A DNA stretch of 64,000 nucleotides, from contig CM076189.1 of assembly GCA_038277395.1 (NCBI GenBank), positions 81,085,421 to 81,149,420 of the forward strand, written 5' to 3'. Each line of letters opens with the position of its first letter. Positions within the stretch are counted from its first letter, which is position 1. This stretch comes from Dryocosmus kuriphilus. Taxonomy: Eukaryota > Arthropoda > Insecta > Hymenoptera > Cynipidae. Under the pieces are notes generated by a model. It did no database searches, was not told the DNA's origin, and worked only from the letters and a program-made list of their open reading frames with translations. Of the stretch, positions 55,862-64,000 are shown in pieces. The position numbers and the translations under genes are program-made.

Positions 55862-58501
55862 CAGGGTGGCAGAAAAGTATGGAGACCCATGAATAACTCA
55901 TCAGGAATTAATTTCTTTTAAACAAATATTAACCTCAAAAGTTTTTGTATTTTTCCCTGGCTATTCAATAGCGACCTCGGTTTAAACTTGACCATGACCT
56001 TAAAAGTCGTATCATGGTCAGATTGAATTTTCTAATTGGGAGCCCTAATTTTATTGCGTATTTGGAAAGGGCAGGAAATTTTACGTTCAAGCATAACCTT
56101 GAACATGAACTTCCAGGTCACGCCAAGGTCACTCCAAGGTCATTCTAAGGTCAAACTTGATTTTTCAAATATGAAACACTATTTTTCATTGTGTATGCAG
56201 AAAGAGCAGGAAAGTTTATCTTGAAGTTTGGCCCTAACCATGACCTTCAAGGATATTCCAAGGGCATACTTGTTTTTTCAAATGAGAAACCCCATTTTTT
56301 ACTGTGGATTTGGAAAGAGCAGGAAATTCTACCTTCAAGTGGTACTTTATCCATAATCATGCTCTTGGTCTTGAACCAAGCTCTCAAGATCATTTTGAAA
56401 AGATTTCTTCAACCTTCTAGCGATCTCAGACAGATTTTGGACGATTCTTATTAGTCCCAGATTTACACAAAATTTGGCTTAAATTCGTTGACTTTTTGAA
56501 AATCTTGTCCACCACCTTGATTCCGCCATCTTGGATTAATAGTTTAGAAAAACTGATTTCAGATTCGTAACCAGCGATCCTAAGAACTCCAAATACCAAA
56601 TTTGGCGTAAATTGGTCGATTTTTTGAAAAACTTGTCCGCCAAACGTGTAACGTTCTCTAGAGTATGGTTTTTGAGGATAATTGAAAAACAGATACTTTT
56701 GTTGCTTTTGCCTCTCTAACAGTCTTTTTCAGGATAGATAGTAGGGTTTATTTTTTTGGCACGGTTGCTGCTTTTCAATACTCCTTTTTAGGATATTAGA
56801 AAAACAGTTACTTTCGGTGCTTTAGCACGTCTAACAGTCCTCTTCAGAGTAGTTAGTGGTGTTCTTTTTTTGGGGGGCGCAATTGCTGTTTCTTAATAGT
56901 TCTTTCTGGGAGTCTTTGAAATCTCTTATTTTATTCGTTCCTTTCACAATCATTTCTCTAACAGAACAAGAGAGAGTTTCTTTATTAATGATGAGAGGTT
57001 GTGGTGATAGATGTAGGTCATATGACGAAGTAGAGCTGTTATTTATGAAACGTTTCGAGAAAGCTTGACAGGCATCAGCGAATCCACTGCCTCTAAAACT
57101 GTCAGGAGATATGAAGAAACTGAGACTAATAAGAACCGTCCAAAATCTGGAAGGCCAAACACTGAAATCTCAGAAGAGCGGCAAATGGAAGTGGCCAAGT
57201 CTTTTGTCGAAGATCTACATTTAACACTTAGGAAGGCCTCTCAACGGCTTCAAATTAAGAGACTGTCAATTTTTAGGAATTTAGAGATCATTGAATTTCA
57301 AACTTACAAAATATACCTTCATGAAGAAATAAATGAAGATGATTTTGACAGACTAGCTGAATTTTTGTGAGAACATGATGGAAAGAATTGTTCAGAATCC
57401 TAAGTTTCAGTCACTCAACGATTTTCCAGACGAATCAACATTTCAACTTAACGGTGAGGTCATTCGCCACAATTGCAGATATTCGAGCAATGAAAATCTT
57501 CATTGGCTACGAGAATATCAGACGCAGCATCTGCAAAACTTGAATGCTTGGGCAGGTATTTTTAGGGATCGAATTGTTGGACTTTTCTCATTGACGGAAA
57601 TTTATATGAACCAAGATATCTGGAATTACTACAGGAGTAAATAGCCCTAGCGATTCAGGAAATAGCTGGTGATGATTTTAATGAGGTTTGGTACCAGCAT
57701 GATGTTACACCTGCTCATTTTCAAGTGATTGTGAGAAAGTACCTGTATGTAGTATTTAGTAATCGTTGAATAGGTCGCAGAGGAACTATTGAGTGGCCAG
57801 ATAGGTCCCCTGATCTGACTGCACTTGACTTTTTTTTTTGGGAGCTACATGAAAAATTAAGTGTACGTTACTAAGCCACGAGAATTAGGAGATCTAATGC
57901 AAAAAATAGTCAATTATTTAGCTGATATTACACCTGATATGATAAGAAGTGCGATAGAAAATTTTTATGTCCGTCTAGGAATCTGCCACGATTTTGGTGG
58001 AGAACATTTCAAACACAGTTGTAAATCTTGCCTCAACTGGCCGGGATCGTTAGTCTTGCCTTAACTGGATGGATTACCTCCTTGCCTTAAATGACTGGGA
58101 TCGTTAGCCTTGCTTGAACTGGACGGAGCTTCTCCTTGCCTTAACTGGCTGGGATTGCTAGGAGGTACCCCAAAGTGGCTGCTATTTTTCAAAATTCTTG
58201 AAGAAATCTTTTTGCAATGACCCTGAAAGCCTCGCTTAAGGCCATGAGCACGTTTATGGATAAAGTCACACTTGAAGGTAAAATTTCCTGCTCTTTCCAA
58301 ATCTGCAATAAGAAATGGGGCTTCCCATTTAAAAAATTGAATTTAATCCTGATATGACGTTCAAGGTCATGCTCAATGTCAAAACGTGGTCGAAATTGAA
58401 TAGCCAGGTTAAAATCCTAAAACCTTTGTACTTAATATTTTACAAAAAAAATTCATTCCTGATGAGTTATTCAGGGTTTTCCATACATTTGTGCCACCCT
58501 G
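55862..58501 (+). mobile_element. Tc1/mariner-type element with broken transposase, at the copy 6 promoter
   Basis: Ends CAGGGTGGCAGAAAAGTATG and, inverted, CAGGGTGGCACAAATGTATG; TA follows the right end. It carries the same subterminal repeats (GGAAAGAGCAGGAAATTTTA, CAAGGTCA) and GGCCGGGATCGTTAG palindromes as the element at 22832-24599, which is thus its non-autonomous relative. It splits the copy 6 promoter block just before TATATAGCAGCCATG. Confidence 0.8.
56930..58030 (+). pseudogene. Tc1/mariner-type (IS630 superfamily) transposase remnant
   Basis: Pieces in several frames: EQERVSLLMMRGCGDR, TASKTVRRYEETE and NRPKSGRPNTE (DNA-binding part), LTLRKASQRLQIK, then the catalytic core with DFPDESTFQLNGEVIRHNCR, LNAWAGIFRDRIVG, VWYQHDVTPAHFQV and RGTIEWPDRSPDLTALDFFFW, and the C-terminal DITPDMIRSAIENFYVRLG. 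The three catalytic positions are present, but several stops and frameshifts prevent any full product. Confidence 0.75.
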
Positions 58502-58584
58502 TATATAGCAGCCATGTATCGATGAATGTAATTACTAAAAGAAACTATTTTTTGTTATTTTGTCAACGTGACTGTTTAAATACA
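58502..58584 (+). promoter_or_regulatory. Core promoter / 5' UTR block of copy 6
   Basis: TATATAGCAGCCATGTATCG and TTTTGTCAACGTGACTGTTT follow the Tc1-like element directly; upstream promoter sequence is now 2.6 kb away. Confidence 0.45.
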
Positions 58585-58889
58585 ATGGAGATTTTTTAAT
58601 AATATTATATTTCTCACATTCGGGAAAAGATTATTATACAAAATATTATTTATAACAAATATTACATACATATGTACTCAACTTCTTTACTTAAAAGCTT
58701 CCATTTTGAATTGTTTATTCCTGAAGATAATCATCGTAATTTTCCATATGGCACAAGAAAGAGAATTTAAAAAGTATTATTAAATTTTCAAAGCTTTCAG
58801 ATTAAATTGTGTAATATAAAATTTCAAAATTGTAACAAGCTCAAAGATGTAGCTTTAAAATTGAATCAGACTCCACGTTGCAATACTTC

Positions 58890-59070
58890 TAAAAGAAACT
58901 TAAGGATGATTAAGGGATTATAACGGTGTCTAATGGATTTTGAGAATTTTAGGAGATTTTACGTGTTTTAATTAACGTTATGGGATCTAAGGGACTTTAG
59001 GAGTTTTAAAAAATTTAGGGCTTTAAAATGGTTTCAGGAGCATAACCAGTTTTAAGGCTTTTAAAGTCTG
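58890..59070 (+). repeat. TTTTAAGG-type field in copy 6 intron 1
   Basis: Short version of the field that fills intron 1 elsewhere. The rest of intron 1 (59070-59554) matches copy 4 and holds no gene. Confidence 0.5.
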
Positions 59071-59764
59071 GACTGATTTGCACTAAAAAAAGGCGACTAC
59101 AATTGTAAAGTGTATGTACAAGAATTAAAGTGTATAAAATTCTCTACAAGGCTAGGAAAAAAGTCAAATGTCTTATTGTTAAAAGTGGATTTTATGCAAG
59201 TAATGTTTTTGAAACAAAATATTCTGTTTTTGTCAAACGATCGACTTAACTCCTATCTCTGGGTCATAACCCCGGAACTCTTAGAGTTGCAACGTTCAAT
59301 TTTTTATATTTACAGGGAACATTAGACACTTTAACTAGTATACTGGTAATTGGGTCAAGATACGGACTGGGAAGAAGAAATGATCAAAAAACTGATTTTT
59401 ATCCACGTCTTTCATAACTTTTCAGAAATATTCAAGAGTTTCATTTCTTGTAAAATATTATGCCCTTAGGGCACCTTTTTCGATTTTAAGCAGGACGGTT
59501 TGAGCCAATAAAATGCCACTGTTAACTACTTCTGCCTTTTTTTTACCAAATTAGGTGCGGAAAGATCTGGGCGATTTGACCTGAATATTCCACTGGATAG
59601 TAATGGTGAGCCCAGAAGGGCCGAACTTGAACATGTTCTTAAGTAAATAGGCTGTCGGGTTTATCTTAGTTGTTCAGCTGAGATGTGCAAAAATAATTCT
59701 AAGTTTTTGCCACGTATTTGTGAGATATTCAACAATATCCAAGATTTTGAGTACTTTATTCAGC

Positions 59765-59945
59765 TAAATCCTCATTATCCTTCTAATCCTTCTCCTCCTC
59801 CTCCTACTCCTCCTTCTCCTCATCATATTCATCCTCCTGATGAATTGAAGCAAGCGCATAAAAGATTCTCTGATTAGAGAAAAATCCATTGACCTTTAAT
59901 ATTAATATTTCGTGACATATTTACTCTTTTATGGAGAGATACCCT
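59765..59945 (-). repeat. Intron 2 left arm of copy 6
   Basis: CTCCTC run, AATTGAAGCAAGCGCATAAA and TTAATATTAATATTTCGTGA; inverted relative to 61745-61905. Confidence 0.7.
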
Positions 59946-60655
59946 TTTCTGATTGACTCAGTTGTTCATTGTTTAAAAGATAAATTTTTTGGCAATTGTG
60001 ACCTAAATTTAATAAGAATGTTCTTATAAACTTTCCTAAATTAGAGGACACGTTTAGTCCACGGATATGGGTCCTCTTCCGTGCTAAGTAATATATAAAA
60101 ATTCCTGTGCACTTAAATTGCGTACTATGATGGAAACCGGGTACTCGAATTCCGGACTGGGTCCCTTACCCTACCGGGCCTTCTTTCTCTCACGACTTGG
60201 TGATTCCCGTGTTCGTCTCACCCTCATTTTCTCCCTAATTTTCCATTCACACTTTTTCTAGGTTTAAGACTGGCAACATTTTCTACTTATATTCTGATGC
60301 TGGCATGTTTTAAAAAATGTGGGGAATATGTATTCTTACATTAATAATTAGTAAGCTACAAAAGTTTATAAGCTAAAAAAAGCTGTCGTCATGTGAAATA
60401 AATACAATAAGCTACATAGTTGACTACTATAGTATTTACCTCACTTTCAGTTAAAACTAAATTTCTACCATTATCGTCTAACTGATAAAACTAACCTATT
60501 TAACCGGTAAAAACTTGTGCGAGACTTCACGAGCAAACTGGCATCTTGTTATCAAATATTTTTGAAAAAGTGGAATATTGTAGTTAAGATATGCTTCCTT
60601 GTCGGTAATTTGTTGTCGCCTCTTTCAGATGTTTCTCATTTTTATATATATGTAC
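59946..60655. other. Copy 6 intron 2, left part
   Basis: No gene recognised. 60040-60250 is more GC-balanced and may be a small insertion of unknown type. Confidence 0.35.
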
Positions 60656-60659
60656 CAAA

Positions 60660-61395
60660 TTGAATTTCCTTTAAAGCTTCTATAAAAATAAAGATATTTG
60701 GATTTGATTTATAAAAAGCGCATTTAATTTCAAATCGTAAGATTCACTACCATTTGTTGTACGCGTTACTGTTGGAGAAAATTCAGCCCAAAGTTCAGGT
60801 TTAAAATTTAAATCTTTTTCTATGTAATTTTCAAAAAAATAATTGCAAAACTTTCGAACTCTTTCATCTAGTGGTTGCATTCCCATTATATCGTCAGTAA
60901 AACAATCTTACACATCGGATGGATTTAAAAAAGGAAGCCCAAAAAACGTTTTTAAAAAAAGAGCCTGTTTCTGATTTTTTGTTCTTGTATTCGTTGCGTA
61001 ACCCGAGTTCTTGAATTTTTCTCCACCAACTTTGCCCTAAATGAAATCTACAAACCTTTATGGGAATTGAATTTTTAAAAACTGTACAGATTTCAGAATT
61101 AATGCTAATTTTGAAGTCTACATATATAATTTGTAGTTAAAACGTCAAATTCAGTTTCTTATATTCTGAAGCTAAATGAGGAAATGCTGCAGAATATGTA
61201 TCACTTTTTTTGTCAAGAAGCAAGAAGGTAGATAAAGCTGTGTATAAATTTTCGAAAAGACCGATAACAGAAAAAACTTGTAAAAATTGTTTAGGACTGC
61301 TATAAAATACTCCATCGACAAAAATAAAAGCAAGCTGACATACAAAAGTTAAATTTAAAGTTATGACCACAGCCCGCAATTCGAGTGCAGCCAAA
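60660..61395 (-). pseudogene. MULE-type transposase fragment
   Basis: The - strand reads DGVFYSSPKQFLQVFSVIG and LLLDKKSDTYSAAFPHLASE (61394-61137). In a second frame FHLGQSWWRKIQELGLRNEY follows (about 61030), then MGMQPLDERVRKFCNYFFEN (60886 onward) in a third. These are the successive blocks of Mutator-like (MULE) transposase-derived proteins, including the HLGQ..RKIQ.LGL block after the catalytic centre. N-terminal DNA-binding parts are absent. Two frameshifts. It lies inside copy 6 intron 2, antisense. Confidence 0.7.
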
Positions 61396-61744
61396 ACTTC
61401 TACTTATGTATTTATGAGTAATAATAATCATGCAATGAGTGAAAATATGAAAGTGAGGGCATGCAACTTGACAATTATGTTAGAGAGCAAGTACAAGTCT
61501 AATAAACTAGTCAAGTTACATGCCGTCATTTACATATTTACACACACTGCATAATATTATTACACATAAATACGTAATGTTTAAGAAGAATTTTTATTTA
61601 CATTTTCCTTGGTACTAAAGAGGATCCTTATCCGAGATCGAAACTTCTTCCATAATTTAGACAACTTATAGGTGTATTTTTACTAAATTTATACCCTAAC
61701 TGACAAAAAGTTATGTTTTAAAAAATTAATAATTTGCTCCATCA

Positions 61745-61905
61745 AAAAACGTTCTCTTTCCATTAAAGAGTATAGATGTCACGAAAAATTAATATTATAG
61801 ATCAACCGATTTGTCTCGAATCATAGAACCTTTTTTATGTTTATTTCAACTGAGAAGGAGGATAAAGAAGAGGGGAGGAAGATAATGACCTAAGCTCCTA
61901 AAAAT
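61745..61905 (+). repeat. Intron 2 right arm of copy 6 (first)
   Basis: GTCACGAAAAATTAATATTA, ACCGATTTGTCTCGAATCAT and TTTCAACTGAGAAGGAGG. A second right arm follows at 62480-62590. Confidence 0.65.
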
Positions 61906-62479
61906 CAGGGGGAGCGTTTGTATGATTAAAAGATTCACTAATATTTGGGCGCTGAAACCGAATCTAGAAGCAGAATGTGTCTAGCACGTACGGTGTACGA
62001 GATATTATAACCTAAATGTGAAAATTGACCATCTTTTGGCATATCATATTCCTCGTGAGAAAAGATACGTAAATAGATCTACATTATTACTGATATGGTC
62101 AAATATTTACAACTGTAGGACCTTTTATGTCAACTAACTCCATTTTTCAAAGTACCTAAGCACCAAACGTTTCATCTGGCCGATTTCCACAGAACTCTCT
62201 ATCAAAGGGCTTTTCGGGTCACTAGTGAAGAAGTTAGAGTCTCAATTTACATTTTGAAGATGAGTGATAAAATATGGTGCATATATTAGTTGGAGAAGGA
62301 TTGATGAGTTGAAATAGAAGAGTTGGAGTTTGTATGGGAGAGGTAATATCATGATTAGGAAGAAAGAGGTGAGAAAAGGAATCATCAAGAAAGAATAAGA
62401 TGCAGCTGAGTCTTACCGCTCTTGTACAAAATCAGAAAGTAAGTCGATTTAGTGAATACGTTAAATAAATAAAGAGTCA

Positions 62480-62590
62480 GTGTCAGTTGATTTTTCTCGA
62501 ATAAGATAATCATTTATATGCTTGCTTCAACTGAGGAGAATGAGGAGAAGGAGAAGGAGGATGATGAAGAGGAGGATTTAAAGCCCTGAA
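62480..62590 (+). repeat. Intron 2 right arm of copy 6 (second)
   Basis: GCTTGCTTCAACTGAGGAGA and a GAG/GAT run about 115 bases before the exon 3 homology. Confidence 0.6.
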
Positions 62591-63197
62591 GATTAGGGTA
62601 AAGCGTTTGCAAAAGTGTGAGAATCATCATTTTGTGGGCACCCTAGTGTTCATGATAATCAAAGTATGTATTCAAAAAAATGATTCCCATGTTTCATCTT
62701 GCATATTATCCTGTCACGGATCTCGGTCCATCAGTCGTGACTGCTCATCGTGAAAGGTCCGGGTCCCCTTCTCTCGCCTGAGTTCCTTCACCTCACGTAC
62801 TATCAGAATTTGGATACAAGCCTCTCTTTCACAACTCCAATTCCAGCTACATATTCTAATTTATACCTTTTTCTCACAGTTGAATGAATAAAAATGCTAG
62901 TAGAACATCGCAGATATATCAGCCTATGCTTAAACAAGAATATATTGATTTTCAAGAACCGATGGTCAGTTTTTCGCAACATGGGAGAATATGAAGCATC
63001 TTCGAGGAATATATAATTCCAGTTGAAGACGGATAAAAGTACACATTCATGGCCGTACTTTTGAACTTATGACCTCAGAAGAAGTTGCGGAATCTCCAGT
63101 AAACTCCCGCTGCAGAATCGCATACTCGTTTAATGTTATAACTGTAAACTACAATTCTCTAAAAAATCTATACCGTTCAATTGAAAACGTGAACTAA

Positions 63198-64000
63198 AAG
63201 CATTTCACGGACTTCAAGGAATTTCGTAGGGTTTAAAAGAGTTTTCAGGGATTTTACATGATCTCAAAAATTTCCATCTATTTCCAACGTTCTTGGGGCT
63301 TTTTCGAGGACTTCGCTGACAGCTAATAAAAGAAAATTTCTGAAAAAATGTCAATCTTTAAAATTTTCGTCTACATCACAAGGTTCTAAACAATTTAATT
63401 GGATTTCCCTGTATTTTCGTTTTCTACAGGGTTTTAAAGTTTTAACGGAATTTAATAGATTTCGTAATATGGTGCTTTTCTGGGGAATTAGATATGTATA
63501 GCTTGCGGAATTTAATTAATTATAATTGTATAGGTCAATAAAATGATTATTTTATGACATTTTAGCAGTTTTCTTTTACTGATTTTCAAATAATTCTACA
63601 AGTATCAAGGAATGTCTTAAAAATGACTTCAAGAATTTTTGAATGAATTCGCTAACAATTATGGAACGAAGATTTGCGACGAGAAGTTAACCTTCAAGAT
63701 TTCAACATGTTTTATAAGATTCTTAACTGCTTCCATGAACTTTCTGTTATCTTCAGGGTTCTAAGGGCTTTACAGGTCTAAGAGATATTATGTGTAAAGA
63801 TACAAATTTATTGCAACTCACAAGCTTGCAACTTTCAGATTATAAATGACTTAGTGGTTTTTATTTTTATTAATTTTGAACCCAAAGCTGATTTTTGAAA
63901 ATCCGGAAACTGCATTCTGAATATAACCAATTTTCTTATCACAATAATGAATATTAAAATTTTACTTCAATATTTTTCATTCCTTAGCATATCCAAGCTA
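63198..64000 (+). repeat. 3' flank module of copy 6
   Basis: No gene. Matches 41252-42110 behind copy 4 along its length; cut by the window end. Confidence 0.5.

Larger units (their letters stand above)
58585..63197 (+). pseudogene. Secreted-protein family, copy 6: broken in every exon
   Basis: Exon 1 (from 58585) reads MEIF and then TAA because one extra T shifts the signal-peptide codons. Exon 2 (59555-59638) is open, with FDLNIPLDSNGEP, but its donor is TTAAGT instead of GTAAGT. Exon 3 (about 62706-63197) follows GCAT instead of GCAG, has a TGA in the Ser/Pro-rich part and further small deletions near 62946. Homology continues to the TAA at the end. Several independent lesions show long loss of constraint, except that exon 2 still matches the other copies closely. 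The copy resembles copy 4 most in intron 2 and 3' flank. Confidence 0.75.

Noticed and set aside
57065..57370. Independent helix-turn-helix gene
   Set aside because: It is the DNA-binding part of the broken Tc1-like transposase, inside the element with matching terminal repeats.
1..64000. Polydnavirus (bracovirus) proviral locus
   Set aside because: Intron-bearing secreted-gene families fit such loci, but I see no recognisable bracovirus gene families or segment excision motifs, and the density of transposons argues for ordinary chromosome.
1..64000. CRISPR array, tRNA or rRNA genes
   Set aside because: No evenly spaced repeats with unique spacers and no tRNA cloverleaf or rRNA-like sequence were seen; the only tRNA-related sequences are retroelement primer-binding sites.

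Overview
This is an AT-rich, repeat-dense eukaryotic window with spliced genes, almost certainly from an insect genome. An R1-clade LINE, a CR1/Jockey-like LINE, a Penelope-like element, a Ty3/gypsy element, several Tc1/mariner elements and a MULE fragment make an arthropod, probably a hymenopteran, the best guess. The species cannot be fixed from the sequence. There are no prokaryotic-style operons, tRNA or rRNA genes, or CRISPR arrays.

The backbone is a tandem array of one small multi-exon gene on the + strand, present six times. Each full unit has a core promoter, exon 1 (58-64 nt, signal peptide), intron 1 filled with degenerate TTTTAAGG-type repeat, exon 2 (84 nt, carrying the invariant block DLNIPLDSNG), intron 2 whose two ends carry inverted purine-rich arms, exon 3 (about 480-506 nt, basic C-terminal domain), an AATAAA signal and a shared 3' flank. 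Both introns are phase 1. Copy 5 (47026-51220) reads open from ATG to stop and encodes 207 residues. Copy 1 shows only an intact last exon (1107-1612). Copy 2 (about 13.65-13.80 kb) is a deletion relic. Copy 3 (19272-26339) has a 2-nt insertion in exon 3. Copy 4 (28460-41251) has stops and a frameshift in exon 3. Copy 6 (58585-63197) is broken in every exon. I recognise no named family. A secreted protein carrying a plant-type EAR-like motif would suit an effector of a plant-feeding or gall-forming insect, but that is inference.

Transposons explain most of the remaining length. A solo LTR (145-971) sits in copy 1 intron 2. Next come a decayed repeat-encoded protein (about 4.1-6.1 kb), an R1 LINE on the - strand (6.66-11.26 kb), a Penelope-like element (14.1-15.8 kb) and a duplicated TTTAT array around an unclassified insert (15.9-18.25 kb). 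A foldback Tc1-like element lies in copy 3 intron 2 (22832-24599). A CR1-like LINE and a gypsy element fill copy 4 intron 1 (about 29-38 kb), and a mariner lies in copy 4 intron 2. An internally deleted R1 copy (44.3-46.05 kb), a decayed SAM-type multi-exon gene with a nested mariner (51.95-54.96 kb), a Tc1-like element directly upstream of the copy 6 core promoter (55862-58501) and a MULE transposase fragment (60.66-61.40 kb) complete the list.

The picture is a birth-and-death cluster. Whole units of about 5-19 kb were duplicated head to tail, then diverged, and all but one or two were disabled while transposons accumulated in their introns and flanks.
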